NCBI RefSeq assembly: GCF_025643595.1
Contig: NZ_CP102826.1
Span: forward strand, 1,178,001 to 1,242,000
Reading direction: 5' to 3'
Length of the DNA stretch: 64,000 nt
From: Saccharopolyspora rosea
Lineage (GTDB): Bacteria > Actinomycetota > Actinomycetes > Mycobacteriales > Pseudonocardiaceae
The notes below the pieces were generated by a model that saw only the letters and a program-made list of their open reading frames with translations, did no database searches and was not told the DNA's origin. This document shows positions 1 to 9,171 of this stretch, in pieces; the first letter of the stretch is position 1; every line of letters begins with the position of its first letter. A program made the translations under genes and the position numbers.

Positions 1-1089
1 CTCGCCGTGCTGCTGGTCGCGTCGGTCCTCTGCGTGTTCGTCGCGGACGCCTGGCAACTCGTCCTGCTGCGGTTCGTCATCGGCTTCGCGGTCGGCGCCG
101 ACTACCCGATCGCCACCGCGTTGCTGGCCGAGTGGTTCCCGCGCAAGCAGCGGGCGCGCGCGATGGGCGGGGTGATCATCGCCTGGTACCTCGGCGCCAT
201 GCTGTCCTACGCGGTCGGTTGGGGGCTCACCGAGGTGGCGGGACCGGCCGGTTGGCGGTGGATTCTGGGCAGTGCCGCGGTCATCAGCGCTCTGGTCCTC
301 GTGATGCGCCACGGAACTCCCGAATCCCCGCGGTGGCTGGTCGACCGGGGCCGGCCCGACAGCGCGGCCGCGTTGATCCGGGAGGTCCTCGGGGTGGCGG
401 TCGACGGCGACGAGCTGGTGGCCGCGCGCGAGGCCGAGGTCCGCCGCGGCGGTCTGCGGGAACTGTTCCGAGGGGTGTACCTGCGCCGGGCGGTGTTCGT
501 GTCCGTCTTCTACGCCTGCCAAGTGATCCCGATGTGGGCGATGTACCTGTTCGGACCGACCATGCTCGCGGCGTTCGGGCTGGACTCGCAGAATCTGAGC
601 AACCTCGGATCCGCGCTGATCAGCGCCCTTTTCCTGCTCGGATGTCTGCCTGCGATGAAGTTGCTGGACACTGCGGGGCGGCGCCGGACGATCATCGGCT
701 CGTTCGCCCTCATGGCGGTTCCCCTGGCGGTGCTCGGGGTGTGGCCGGGGGCGCCCGCGGCGGCCGTGATCGCGTGCTTCTGCCTCTACGCCTTCTTCGC
801 GGGCGGCCCGGGCATCCTCGAATGGCTGTATCCGAACGAGTTGTTCCCGACGTCCATCCGCGCCTCGGCGGTGGGGCTCGCCGTGGCGCTGAGCCGGGTC
901 GGTGCCGCGGTCGGCACGTACCTGGTGCCGGTCTCGCTGGAGCAGCTCGGCACCTCGGTCACGATGTTCCTCGGCACCGGCATCACCCTGGTCGGGCTGT
1001 TGGCGTGCGTGCTGTGGGCGGAGGAGACGCTGGGCCGGTCGCTGACCGAAGCCGCCTCCGCCCGGCGGGCCTCCCGAACGGGGGTGTGA
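1..1089 (+). CDS. MFS transporter, C-terminal part (5' end outside window)
   Basis: Major facilitator superfamily permease of the cytoplasmic membrane, probably a proton symporter for a sugar or organic acid; the substrate cannot be read from sequence. The reading frame is open at the left window edge, so the true start lies upstream. The visible ~360 residues hold roughly nine to ten hydrophobic helices. A loop with EWFPRKQRARAMGG resembles the conserved MFS cytoplasmic loops, and EWLYPNELFPTSIRASAVG resembles the sugar-porter signature (P-E-x-F-P-x-x-x-R). It ends 12 bp before the convergent stop of the ramB-like gene. Confidence 0.85.
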   Translation, partial: LAVLLVASVLCVFVADAWQLVLLRFVIGFAVGADYPIATALLAEWFPRKQRARAMGGVIIAWYLGAMLSYAVGWGLTEVAGPAGWRWILGSAAVISALVLVMRHGTPESPRWLVDRGRPDSAAALIREVLGVAVDGDELVAAREAEVRRGGLRELFRGVYLRRAVFVSVFYACQVIPMWAMYLFGPTMLAAFGLDSQNLSNLGSALISALFLLGCLPAMKLLDTAGRRRTIIGSFALMAVPLAVLGVWPGAPAAAVIACFCLYAFFAGGPGILEWLYPNELFPTSIRASAVGLAVALSRVGAAVGTYLVPVSLEQLGTSVTMFLGTGITLVGLLACVLWAEETLGRSLTEAASARRASRTGV

Positions 1090-1101
1090 CCGGGCCGCCG
1101 G

Positions 1102-2568
1102 TCAGTCCTGGTGCGCCTCCACGAACGAGTACACGTCCGCTTCGTCCACGCCGGGGAAGGTGTCCGACGGCAGCGCCGCGAGCACGTGCGAGTGCGCGCG
1201 GGCCGACGGCCACACCATGCCCTCCCAGCGGCTGGCCAGTTCGGCGGGCGGGCGCTGGCAGCACTCGCCGTTCGGGCAGCCGGACTTGGCGTGGTTGGTG
1301 GTGTCCCGGCCGCGGAACCAGCGCGACTCGGCGTAGGGCACGCCGAGCGTGATCGCGAAGTCCCGCCCGCGGCTGGGATCCACGTGCGCCACGCACCAGT
1401 GGGTGGCCCCCGGTTTGTCGGTGTACTGGTAGTACGTCGAGTAGCGGTCCGGGGACGTGAAGACCTGGCGCCCGGCCCAGTACCGGCACATGCGCTGCCC
1501 CTCGATGGCCCCGGTCGGGTCGGTGGGGAAGACCAGGCCGTCGTTCTCGTACGCCTTGTAGATGATGCCGGTCTCGTCGTTGCGCACGAAGTGGCACACC
1601 AGGTCCAGGTACCGGGTGGCGAGGTTGGTGAACCGGTGGGCGGCCATCTCGTAGGACACCGAGAAGACGTCCCGCAGGTCCTCCACGGCCAGGTCGCGCT
1701 CCTGCTTGGCCTCCTGGAGGAACGGCACCGCGGCCGATTCCGGAACCAGGACCGCGGCGGCGAAGTAGTTGGCCTCGACCCGCTGCCGCAGGAAGTCGGC
1801 GAAGTCGCGGGGCTGGCCGTGGCCGAGGGTCAGGTGGCCGAGCGTCTGCAGCAGGATCGTCCGCGGGCTGTGCATCCCCAGGGACTCGCGTCGCAGGAAG
1901 ATCCGCCGGTTCTTCAGGTCGGTGACCGAGCGGACCGAACGCGGTAGGTCGGTGACGAACCGCAGCCCGAAGCCAAGCTGGGTCGCGATCGACTGGATGA
2001 GCCCCTCGGACAGCGCCCCGCCGTGGTAGCCGACCCGGTCGAGGATCTCGGCCGCGGCCTTCTCGATCTCGGGGAAGTAGTTGCCGTGCTCGCGCATCAT
2101 GCGGCGCAGCTCGGCGTTGGCCTGGCGGGCCTCCTCCGGGGTCGCGACCTGCTTGGTCTCGCGCCGCTTCAGCTCCTCGTAGAGCGCGAGCACGTGCTCC
2201 AGCGCCTCGGTGGGAACGCGTTTGCCGACCTTGAGCGGCGGTACCCCGAGGCGCTGGTACAGCGGGTCGAGCTGGGCCTTCTCCACGGCGATCTCCAGCT
2301 CGGCGCGCCGGTTCGGCGGTTTCTTGGACAGCAGTTCGTCGACCGAGGTGCCGAGCGCCTCGGCGAGCGAGCGCAGCAGCGACAGCTTCGGCTCGCGGTG
2401 ACCGTTCTCCAACAGCGACAGCTGCGAGGGGGCCCGTCCGACCCGTTCGCCGAGCTCGACGAGGGTCAGTCCGGCCGCGCGGCGCAAGTGCCGGAGGCGC
2501 TGACCGAACACCAGAAGGTCATGTTCGGTCGAAAAATTACGGTCTTCTTCGGCGATGAACCCTGCCAT
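1102..2568 (-). CDS. ramB: RamB-like regulator of acetate/glyoxylate metabolism (XRE HTH + IrrE/ImmA-like domain)
   Basis: A 488-residue transcription factor. Residues ~20-80 form an XRE-type helix-turn-helix ([20 protein letters not shown]). The middle carries an IrrE/ImmA peptidase-like region (LGHLTLGHG) and the C-terminus is Cys-rich ([17 protein letters not shown]), the layout of the short-chain fatty-acid regulator family that includes RamB of Corynebacterium and Rv0465c of M. tuberculosis. It is divergent from aceA across 117 bp, the usual arrangement for a regulator of isocitrate lyase. The symbol rests on family resemblance plus this neighbour; direct control of aceA is inferred. Confidence 0.85.
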   Translation of the reverse strand: MAGFIAEEDRNFSTEHDLLVFGQRLRHLRRAAGLTLVELGERVGRAPSQLSLLENGHREPKLSLLRSLAEALGTSVDELLSKKPPNRRAELEIAVEKAQLDPLYQRLGVPPLKVGKRVPTEALEHVLALYEELKRRETKQVATPEEARQANAELRRMMREHGNYFPEIEKAAAEILDRVGYHGGALSEGLIQSIATQLGFGLRFVTDLPRSVRSVTDLKNRRIFLRRESLGMHSPRTILLQTLGHLTLGHGQPRDFADFLRQRVEANYFAAAVLVPESAAVPFLQEAKQERDLAVEDLRDVFSVSYEMAAHRFTNLATRYLDLVCHFVRNDETGIIYKAYENDGLVFPTDPTGAIEGQRMCRYWAGRQVFTSPDRYSTYYQYTDKPGATHWCVAHVDPSRGRDFAITLGVPYAESRWFRGRDTTNHAKSGCPNGECCQRPPAELASRWEGMVWPSARAHSHVLAALPSDTFPGVDEADVYSFVEAHQD

Positions 2569-2685
2569 GGCGTTGATGCTAGCAGAAAAAGAACAGAAAT
2601 TAACAGGGAAATCTCGGTGTGTTTCGCCGGAGAGCGGTCAACACTGGGATCAACAGGCCGCGAGCGATCCGGAAAGGTGAACACC
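2569..2685. promoter_or_regulatory. Divergent ramB/aceA promoter region
   Basis: This 117-bp gap separates two divergent starts and is much more A/T-rich than its surroundings (AACAGAAATTAACAGG at about 2591-2606). Both promoters and any regulator sites must lie here. A ribosome-binding site GGAAAGG lies at about 2671, suitably spaced for the aceA ATG at 2686. I did not find a sequence I could call a RamB box with confidence. Confidence 0.55.
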
Positions 2686-4008
2686 ATGAGCCTCCAGCCA
2701 GGCATCCGCGAGCAGGCGAAGAAGGCCGCCGAGGACCTCCGGCGCGAGTGGGAGACCGACCCGCGCTGGAGGGGCATCGAGCGGACCCACACCGCCGAGG
2801 ACGTCATCCGACTGCGCGGTTCCGTGCAGGAGGAGCACACGCTGGCTCGCCAGGGCGCCGAGCGGCTGTGGAAGCTGCTGCACGAGACCGACTACGTCAA
2901 CGCCCTCGGCGCGCTGACCGGCAACCAGGCCGTCCAGCAGGTCCGCGCCGGGCTCAAGGCCATCTACCTGTCCGGCTGGCAGGTCGCCGCCGACGCCAAC
3001 CTGGCCGGCGAGACCTACCCGGACCAGAGCCTCTACCCGGCCAACTCGGTCCCGTCGGTGGTTCGCCGGATCAACAACGCCCTCAAGCGCGCCGACCAGA
3101 TCTCCTGGTCCGAGGCGCTGGACCCGCAGGCCGAGGAGGTCGAGGGCCAGTCGACCCACTGGCTGGCGCCGATCGTCGCCGACGCCGAGGCCGGGTTCGG
3201 CGGTGTGCTCAACGCCTACGAGCTGATGAAGGGCATGATCGCCGCCGGTGCCGCCGGTGTGCACTGGGAGGACCAGCTGGCCTCCGAGAAGAAGTGCGGC
3301 CACCTCGGCGGCAAGGTGCTCATCCCCACCGGCCAGCACGTCAAGACGCTCAACGCCGCCCGGCTGGCCGCCGACGTCGCCGGCGTCCCGTCGCTGGTCA
3401 TCGCGCGCACCGACGCCCAGGCCGCGACGCTGCTCACCAGCGACGTCGACGAGCGCGACCGGCAGTACCTGACCGGCGAGCGCACTCCGGAGGGCTTCTT
3501 CAAGGTCCGCAACGGCATCGAGCCGTGCATCACCCGCGCGCTGGCCTACGCGCCGCACGCCGACCTGATCTGGATGGAGACCTCCACTCCGGACCTGGAC
3601 GTCGCGCGGCGGTTCGCCGAGGCGGTCAAGGACAAGTACCCGGACCAGATGCTGGCCTACAACTGCTCGCCGTCGTTCAACTGGCGGAAGAACCTGGACG
3701 ACAGCACCATCGCCAAGTTCCAGCGCGAACTCGGCCACATGGGCTACAAGTTCCAGTTCATCACGTTGGCGGGCTTCCACGCGCTGAACTACAGCATGTT
3801 CGACCTGGCCAAGGGCTACGCGGCGGACGGCATGACGTCCTACGTGGACCTGCAGGAGCGCGAGTTCGCCGCGGAGAAGGACGGCTACACGGCCACGCGC
3901 CACCAGCGCGAGGCGGGGACCGGTTACTTCGACCTGATCAGCACGGCGGTGAGCCCGGACTCGTCGACCACGGCGCTGGCCGGGTCCACCGAGGCCGCCC
4001 AGTTCTGA
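2686..4008 (+). CDS. aceA: Isocitrate lyase
   Basis: Cleaves isocitrate to glyoxylate and succinate, the first step of the glyoxylate shunt for growth on acetate or fatty acids. The 440-residue product has the catalytic motif KKCGHLGGK (Cys ~204), the usual family length and strong overall similarity to actinobacterial ICL1. ATG 2686 is chosen because it follows GGAAAGG and starts the conserved N-terminus ([19 protein letters not shown]); the frame is open further upstream but only through the divergent regulator. Malate synthase is not in the window. Confidence 0.97.
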   Translation: MSLQPGIREQAKKAAEDLRREWETDPRWRGIERTHTAEDVIRLRGSVQEEHTLARQGAERLWKLLHETDYVNALGALTGNQAVQQVRAGLKAIYLSGWQVAADANLAGETYPDQSLYPANSVPSVVRRINNALKRADQISWSEALDPQAEEVEGQSTHWLAPIVADAEAGFGGVLNAYELMKGMIAAGAAGVHWEDQLASEKKCGHLGGKVLIPTGQHVKTLNAARLAADVAGVPSLVIARTDAQAATLLTSDVDERDRQYLTGERTPEGFFKVRNGIEPCITRALAYAPHADLIWMETSTPDLDVARRFAEAVKDKYPDQMLAYNCSPSFNWRKNLDDSTIAKFQRELGHMGYKFQFITLAGFHALNYSMFDLAKGYAADGMTSYVDLQEREFAAEKDGYTATRHQREAGTGYFDLISTAVSPDSSTTALAGSTEAAQF

Positions 4009-4039
4009 GGCGGCGTCCGGCGACGGCCGGACACCAGAC

Positions 4040-4116
4040 CGTGATCGGCGTGGCGCGGCGCCCGGCGCCCCTGGCGGGGCGACCCGGCCCGGACCGTCCG
4101 CGCCACCGCCGATCAC
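4040..4116 (+). repeat. Long imperfect inverted repeat downstream of aceA
   Basis: Arms at 4040-4054 (GTGATCGGCGTGGCG) and 4101-4116 (CGCCACCGCCGATCAC) are complementary except for one bulged base, with about 46 nt between them. It lies between the aceA stop and the strong terminator at 4171. It may be an extra mRNA 3'-end structure; no function is established. Confidence 0.4.
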
Positions 4117-4170
4117 CCTGAACGCACCAGCGGCCCTGTGGCGGGGTGTCGGAAGATCGCGATGGTGCGG

Positions 4171-4211
4171 AGCGGGCGGGAACCCAGGCGTCGGGTTCCC
4201 GCCCGCTTTTT
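4171..4211 (+). terminator. Rho-independent terminator of aceA
   Basis: A perfect 15-bp stem (4171-4185 with 4193-4207, arms AGCGGGCGGGAACCC and GGGTTCCCGCCCGCT) closes a 7-nt loop and runs into TTTTT at 4207-4211. Stem plus U-tract is a textbook intrinsic terminator, uncommon in such GC-rich DNA. It lies 162 bp after the aceA stop and insulates the next gene. Confidence 0.85.
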
Positions 4212-4328
4212 CTGTCCCACGGCCCGGTGAACGAGGCGGGCTGGATGTATCCGTGCGGGCGTGCGGCGCCTCTACAGGGCAGAGCGGCCGAACAGGGGTT
4301 CGGCCACCACCGCGGAGAGGAGCCCGCC

Positions 4329-4895
4329 ATGCGCACGAACGCGAACGGACGTCGTTTCAACGTCCACGACCTGGCCGAGATGCCCGACGACGGCCGCCGG
4401 TACGAGCTCATCGACGGGGAACTGCTGGTGAGCCTCGCGCCGGAATGGCCGCACCAGGAGGCCGTCGGCGAGCTGTTCGTCCGGTTGCGCCAGGCGTGCA
4501 CGCCGAAACACCGGGTGCTCACGGCACCGTTCGGCGTCCGGCACGACATCTTCAACGAACTGCGGCCGGACGTGCTGGTCGCCCGGTACGCCGATCTGAC
4601 GCTGGAGAACCTCCCCGCACCGCCCGTGTTGGCGGTCGAGGTGAGCTCGGCCAGCAGCCTGCTCAAGGACGCGAGCCTGAAGAAGGCCGTGTACGCCCGG
4701 CTCGGTGTGCGGCACTTCTGGCTGGTGGACCCCGACCTGGACGTCCCGACGGCCACGGCCTGGGACCTCGTCGGCGGCGCCGAGTACCAGCGCGTCGAGC
4801 GCGCGGTCGGTGACGAGGTCTTCCGAACACGCAACCCGTTCCCGGTCGAGTTCTCACCGGCGGACCTCATCGCCGGCCTGCGCCCACCGGCCTAG
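4329..4895 (+). CDS. Uma2 family (DUF820) restriction-endonuclease-fold protein
   Basis: A 188-residue protein of the Uma2/DUF820 family, a PD-(D/E)XK nuclease fold. The likely catalytic elements are Asp in LRPDVLVAR, Glu in AVEVSSASS and Lys in SLKKAVYARLGV; the family hallmark HFWLVDPD follows. Such genes are often multicopy in actinomycetes and cyanobacteria and their role is poorly known. Start ATG 4329 follows GAGAGGAG; the open frame extends to 4146 but that part overlaps the aceA terminator. No partner gene is adjacent. Confidence 0.85.
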   Translation: MRTNANGRRFNVHDLAEMPDDGRRYELIDGELLVSLAPEWPHQEAVGELFVRLRQACTPKHRVLTAPFGVRHDIFNELRPDVLVARYADLTLENLPAPPVLAVEVSSASSLLKDASLKKAVYARLGVRHFWLVDPDLDVPTATAWDLVGGAEYQRVERAVGDEVFRTRNPFPVEFSPADLIAGLRPPA

Positions 4896-4908
4896 GCGCA
4901 GCCCGTCC

Positions 4909-4934
4909 GCCGCCCCGCGGGGATGCCGGGCGGC
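4909..4934. terminator. Hairpin between convergent Uma2 and GNAT genes
   Basis: GCCGCCC (4909-4915) pairs with GGGCGGC (4928-4934) around a 12-nt loop in the 67-bp gap between two convergent genes. The position suits a bidirectional terminator, but there is no U-tract, so this is tentative. Confidence 0.35.
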
Positions 4935-4962
4935 GCGGTCACACCGGATCCGGGAACACCGC

Positions 4963-5592
4963 TCATCCGCGCGGTGTGCGCCACATGCCGTAGACGGTGA
5001 GCCCGCCTGCGACCGGGAATTCGTGGATCACCCGGAAACCGTGCTCCCGGAAGTGCGTGACGCCGGCGTGGGCGGTGGTTTCGACGTACACCGGGGTGTC
5101 GTGGTCGTCCGCGCGGTCGAGGCCGGACGCGAGCAGCGCGCCGGCGACGCCGCGCCCGCGGCGCTGCGGATGCGTGCCGATGGCGAACAGGTGCCAGTGC
5201 GGCTCGTCCGGCCGGTGGCTGTCGCTCGCGTTGAGCGTCTCGATCGCTCGCACGGCATCGGGAATCCGCCACCGGAAGATCGACAGCAATGCGGGGAGGT
5301 GGTAGAGCCGACGGGCCAGCGGGGTGACCGGCCCGCCCGGCCGGTCCCACACCGCGGCGGCCTCCAGGCGGCCGTCGCGCCAGGCGAGCTCGGCGGCGTG
5401 GCCGGGGTGTTCCTGGCTCAGCAGGAGGGAGAACAGCGGGCCGAGCTTGTCCGCGCGGTGCGCCGGATCCGGCAGCAGGGCCGCCATCCGGGGGTCGTCC
5501 TGGAACGCCGCGCCGAGCAGCTCGGCGATGGCCGGGACGTCCTCGCCGCCGGCCGTCCGGATGGTGATGTCGTCGCGCGTGGTGGTCCGCAT
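4963..5592 (-). CDS. GNAT family N-acetyltransferase
   Basis: A 209-residue acetyl-CoA-dependent acyltransferase. The acetyl-CoA pyrophosphate loop (motif A) is visible as HPQRRGRGVAGALL near residue 140, followed by VYVETTAHAGVTHFREHGF, a typical motif B. The N-terminus (ITIRTAGGEDVPAIAELL) is the usual GNAT beta1-alpha1. ATG 5592 is preceded by GGGAGGG at good spacing. The substrate is unknown and neighbours give no pathway hint. Confidence 0.85.
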   Translation of the reverse strand: MRTTTRDDITIRTAGGEDVPAIAELLGAAFQDDPRMAALLPDPAHRADKLGPLFSLLLSQEHPGHAAELAWRDGRLEAAAVWDRPGGPVTPLARRLYHLPALLSIFRWRIPDAVRAIETLNASDSHRPDEPHWHLFAIGTHPQRRGRGVAGALLASGLDRADDHDTPVYVETTAHAGVTHFREHGFRVIHEFPVAGGLTVYGMWRTPRG

Positions 5593-5747
5593 GTCATGCC
5601 CTCCCGATCAATCCCGCAATTCCGTTATGCCTCAACAGAAAGGGGGAATGCCGGTGGGAGAGCAGTGGTGGTCGACACATCCGCGGCCGGGGTGACCCGC
5701 ACGACGGCGCGGTGCGCCGCCCCAGGTGCCCGGACTACGGTCGGAGG

Positions 5748-6797
5748 ATGATCGCAGCACGGTCGATTCCGGTCGTCGTCGCGCCGATGGCGGGCGGGAT
5801 CTCGACGCCCGAACTCGTCGCGGCGGTGTGTTCGGCGGGTGGGTTCGGTTTCCTGGCAGCGGGTTACCTCTCCGAGGAGGCGCTCGCCGAGCAGATCGCC
5901 ACGACCCGTTCGCTGACCTCCGAGCCGTTCGGCGTGAACCTGTTCGTCCCCGGCGAGCGCAGCGACGTCGACCTGGAGCCCTACCGGCGTCGTGTGGAGG
6001 CCGAGGCGGACCGGTACGGCGTCGCGGCGGGCCCCCCGCACTGGGACGACGACCAGTACCAGGCGAAGGTCGAGCTCGTCATCGCCGAGCGGGTGCCGGT
6101 CGTGTCGTTCACCTTCGGCGCACCGGAGAAGTCCACTGTGGACCGCCTGCACGAGGTGGGTGCCGAGGTGGTCGTCACGGTCACCACGCCGCGCGAGGCG
6201 CGCGTCGCCGCCGAGGTGGGCGCCGACCTGCTGTGCGTGCAGGGCATGGAAGCGGGTGGGCACCGCGCGGTGTTCGACGACGACGAGCGGTCCGCGGGCG
6301 GCGGCCCGCTGTACGGGCTGCTGGCGGCGCTGCGGATGGTCCAGGCCGAGGTGGATCTGCCCGTGGTGGCCGCCGGTGGCCTGGTGCACGGCGCGGACGT
6401 CGCCGCGGTGCTGGCCGCCGGGGCGGTCGCCGCGCAGCTGGGGACCGCCTTCCTGGTGTGCGACGAGGCCGGAACGCAACCCGCGCAGCGGTCCGAGATC
6501 GCGTCCGGACAGCGGGAGACCGGTGTGACCAGGGCGTTCAGCGGTAGGCCCGCGCGCGGTCTGGTGAACCGGTTCATGACCGAGCACGGACCCGAGGCTC
6601 CGGCGGCCTATCCCCAGCTGCACCACCTCACCAAGCCGGTGCGGGGTGCGGTGGGCAAGGCCGGGGATCCCGAGGCGATGTCGTTGTGGGCCGGGCAGAC
6701 CTACGCCCAGGCGCGCCCGCTGCCCGCCGCGGAACTCGTCTCGCGGCTGGTCGAGGAGGCCCGGCAGGCGGTGGAACGGGCGCGCGGCCTGCTCTGA
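5748..6797 (+). CDS. Nitronate monooxygenase / 2-nitropropane dioxygenase-like flavoprotein
   Basis: An FMN-dependent TIM-barrel enzyme of the nitronate monooxygenase family, which oxidises alkyl nitronates. The 349-residue product starts with IPVVVAPMAGGISTPELV and carries QGMEAGGHRAVF, including the family catalytic His, and the phosphate-binding AAGGLVHGADVAAVLAAGA. ATG 5748 is chosen: the upstream GTG at 5712 adds a non-conserved extension. TACGGT at 5736-5741 lies 6 nt before the ATG, so the mRNA may be leaderless; GGAGG directly abuts the ATG and is too close to act as a normal ribosome site. Confidence 0.85.
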   Translation: MIAARSIPVVVAPMAGGISTPELVAAVCSAGGFGFLAAGYLSEEALAEQIATTRSLTSEPFGVNLFVPGERSDVDLEPYRRRVEAEADRYGVAAGPPHWDDDQYQAKVELVIAERVPVVSFTFGAPEKSTVDRLHEVGAEVVVTVTTPREARVAAEVGADLLCVQGMEAGGHRAVFDDDERSAGGGPLYGLLAALRMVQAEVDLPVVAAGGLVHGADVAAVLAAGAVAAQLGTAFLVCDEAGTQPAQRSEIASGQRETGVTRAFSGRPARGLVNRFMTEHGPEAPAAYPQLHHLTKPVRGAVGKAGDPEAMSLWAGQTYAQARPLPAAELVSRLVEEARQAVERARGLL

Positions 6798-6880
6798 CGA
6801 GCCTGCGCACGGCGACGGCACCGCCGCTGGCGCGCCACTCCCCGGATCCGGTTCGCCGGACGGGCGGTTAGGTTGGGTCG

Positions 6881-7537
6881 GTGGGGTACGTCGAATCAGT
6901 GAACGTCGCGGTGGTGCGGACCGGTGCCTGGACGGGGCGGGTCGGGCGCAGCGGTATCGACAAGCGTCCGATGCCGGGGCCCGTGTGGTTCGGCACCGCC
7001 GGCGTCGAGGGCGACACCGTCTGCGACACCAAGCACCACGGAGCCTGGTACCAGGCGGCCTACGCGTTCGACACCGAGGAGCTGCGGTACTGGACCGCCG
7101 AACTCGGCCAGGAGCTGTCCGCGGGCAACGCCGGGGAGAACCTGACCCTCACCGGCTGCGAGAGCAGCGTCGCGGTGATCGGGGAGCGGTGGCGGATCGG
7201 CGGCGCGGTGCTGCGGGTGACCGGGCCGCGCACCCCGTGCAAGGTCTTCGCCGGGTTCTGGGACGTGCAGGGACTGGTCAAGCGGTTCACCCAGCACGGC
7301 CGCACCGGTGCGTACCTTGCCGTCGAGGAACCGGGCGAGGTGCGCGCGGGCGACCCCGTCGAGCTGCTGTCCCGGCCGGATCACGGGGTGAGCGTCGCCG
7401 AGGTGTTCGCGTTCCGCTCCCAGGGCCGCCGGGAGCTCGCCGACCGGATGGTGGCGGCGCTGCCGGACCTGCCGGAGCCGTGGCGCGCCAACGTCGCCGC
7501 CCTCCTGCCGGTCACGGACTCGGCAGGCACTCGATGA
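6881..7537 (+). CDS. MOSC domain-containing protein (YiiM-like)
   Basis: A 218-residue MOSC (molybdenum cofactor sulfurase C-terminal) protein. Visible family features are NAGENLTLTG, GPRTPCKVFAGFWD with the conserved Cys, and a C-terminal helical extension as in YiiM, which helps reduce N-hydroxylated compounds. GTG 6881 has TAGGTT at 6869-6874 exactly 6 nt upstream and no Shine-Dalgarno, which suggests a leaderless transcript. The 3' end overlaps the convergent methyltransferase gene by 26 bp. Confidence 0.85.
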   Translation: MGYVESVNVAVVRTGAWTGRVGRSGIDKRPMPGPVWFGTAGVEGDTVCDTKHHGAWYQAAYAFDTEELRYWTAELGQELSAGNAGENLTLTGCESSVAVIGERWRIGGAVLRVTGPRTPCKVFAGFWDVQGLVKRFTQHGRTGAYLAVEEPGEVRAGDPVELLSRPDHGVSVAEVFAFRSQGRRELADRMVAALPDLPEPWRANVAALLPVTDSAGTR

Positions 7538-8516
7538 TGGTGTAGCCGTTGTCGAGCGGCGTGATGTCGTGCACCGAGAGCCCGGCTGCTTCGGCGACCC
7601 GCTCGGTGCCTTCCAGATCGCGCATCCGGCCACCGACGTAGATCATCATCCGCAGGTCCATCTCGGTGAACAGGTCCATGCGCTGCGGATCGGGCAGCAT
7701 CTCGACGATGACCACGCGTCCGCGCTCGGTGGTGGCGTCGGTGCAGTGGCGCAGGATGAGGGTCGCGTCCTCGTCGTCCCAGTCACCGAGGACGTCGCAC
7801 AGGATCACGGCGTCCGCCTCGACGGGCAGCGGTTCGAAGAAGTTCGCGGTGACCACCTCGGCGCGGTCGGCCACGCCCTGCTCGTCCAGGTAGCGCGCGG
7901 CGTTGCGAGCCGGGCCGACCAGGTCGACCAGGTATCCGCGCAGCTGGGGGTGGCTGCGCAGCAGCTCGGCGAGGAGCACGCCCTTGCCGCCGCCGACGTC
8001 GGCCACCCGGCTGTAGACGCTCCAGTCGTGCGCGGTGGCGACCGCCGGGGCGATGCCGTGCGTCTTGGTCTCCATCAGCGAGTCGAACGAGGTGGACAGC
8101 TGCGGGTTGTGCGCCAGGTCCTCCCAGAACGACCTGCCGAACGCCGCGGAGTAGGCCGAGTGGTGGCCGCGGACCTGTTCGATGAGCTCGACGAAGGCCA
8201 GGTCCGCGCGACCCACCGCGCCGTCGAGGTCAAGCCACGGTTGCGGGCCGTCGGGCGCGTCGCTGCGCAGCGCGTCCGACACCTCGTTCGGTCCGAACAC
8301 GTCCTGCTCCGGCTCGGTGAACACGCCGTGGTGCACCAGGAAGCGCAGGACGCGGCCGAGCGGGTCGGGTTCGGCGTGGCAGCGCTTGGCGATGTCGGTG
8401 AGCGCCACCGGTCCGTCCTTGACCACGTCCGGGACGCGGAGCGTGGCAGCGGTGCGCACCGCGAACGGCATCGCCAGGTCGGCGAGCGCCCAGACGTCCT
8501 CCGGCTCACGGGGCAT
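7512..8516 (-). CDS. SAM-dependent O-methyltransferase (methyltransferase_2 / AdoMet-MTase family)
   Basis: A 334-residue enzyme with the two-part layout of small-molecule O-methyltransferases: an N-terminal winged-helix dimerisation domain (WALADLAMPFAVRTAATL) and a C-terminal Rossmann fold with the SAM loop VADVGGGKGVLLAELL near residue 180. The C-terminal GGRMRDLEG and GYTIIE fit the family. Substrates of relatives are often polyketide or indole hydroxyls; none can be inferred here. ATG 8516 is preceded by TACGCT and 7 nt on the minus strand, a leaderless layout. No other biosynthetic gene is adjacent. Confidence 0.8.
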   Translation of the reverse strand: MPREPEDVWALADLAMPFAVRTAATLRVPDVVKDGPVALTDIAKRCHAEPDPLGRVLRFLVHHGVFTEPEQDVFGPNEVSDALRSDAPDGPQPWLDLDGAVGRADLAFVELIEQVRGHHSAYSAAFGRSFWEDLAHNPQLSTSFDSLMETKTHGIAPAVATAHDWSVYSRVADVGGGKGVLLAELLRSHPQLRGYLVDLVGPARNAARYLDEQGVADRAEVVTANFFEPLPVEADAVILCDVLGDWDDEDATLILRHCTDATTERGRVVIVEMLPDPQRMDLFTEMDLRMMIYVGGRMRDLEGTERVAEAAGLSVHDITPLDNGYTIIECLPSP

Positions 8517-8545
8517 GCGTCGCAGCGTAAGCCCGCAGCAGGAGA

Positions 8546-9091
8546 TCAGCGCGCCGCGATCTCCCGGCCGAGGACGAGGACCCGCAGCGGAAGCCCGAGC
8601 CAGCGGAAGGGCCCGGTGAGCGTCCGGAAACCGCGGCGGCGGTAGAACTCCCGGGCCCGGTGGTTGTCGACGGCGTTGGTGCTGAGCACCATGCGCCGCT
8701 GCGGGACGCGCTTCTCGGCCTCCTCCAGCAGCGCGGTGCCGACGCCGAGGCGCTGCACGTCGGGGTGCACGTGGAGTTCCGCCACCTCGAAGGCGTCGTC
8801 CAGCCAGTGCAGGTTCTCGGTCATCGCGAGTTCGGGACGTACCTGGCGCGGCCACCAGTCGCGGCTCGCGGTCGGCCAGCCGACGAGCATGCCGACCAGT
8901 TCGTCGTCGCGGAAGGCGCCGAGCGCGAGCAGCCCGTCGAGGTCGGTGACCTCGTCGAGGTACCTCGCGACGAGGATGCCGCCGGGCTGGTCCGCATCGG
9001 TCATCGCGGTCCGCGCGAGCGTGCGCGCCGGTGCCAGGTGCTCTGCCAGGTCGAAGGGCCTGATGTCGACGTCCACGTCCCGAGTCAACAC
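8546..9091 (-). CDS. GNAT family N-acetyltransferase
   Basis: A 181-residue GNAT acetyltransferase. Motif A reads VHPDVQRLGVGTALLEEAE, followed by LSTNAVDNHRAREFYRRRGF, the common small-molecule/amine acetyltransferase layout. The start is uncertain: GTG 9091 opens the conserved part (LTRDVDVDIRPFDLAEHL) but has no clear ribosome-binding site. It lies 29 bp upstream of the O-methyltransferase in the same orientation and may be cotranscribed with it. Substrate unknown. Confidence 0.75.
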   Translation of the reverse strand: MLTRDVDVDIRPFDLAEHLAPARTLARTAMTDADQPGGILVARYLDEVTDLDGLLALGAFRDDELVGMLVGWPTASRDWWPRQVRPELAMTENLHWLDDAFEVAELHVHPDVQRLGVGTALLEEAEKRVPQRRMVLSTNAVDNHRAREFYRRRGFRTLTGPFRWLGLPLRVLVLGREIAAR

Positions 9092-9171
9092 GATCGGGCG
9101 CCGCGTTGTCCGGTGAATGCGGCGATCTCGTGCTCGTGCGGCGCCGGGCGAGCGGGAGGCCAGTGCGGTGG

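Noticed and set aside
2650..4116. Long open frames antisense to and overlapping aceA
   Set aside because: They mirror aceA codons in a high-GC genome, with Arg/Pro/Gly-rich translations and no domains. aceA itself is unambiguous.
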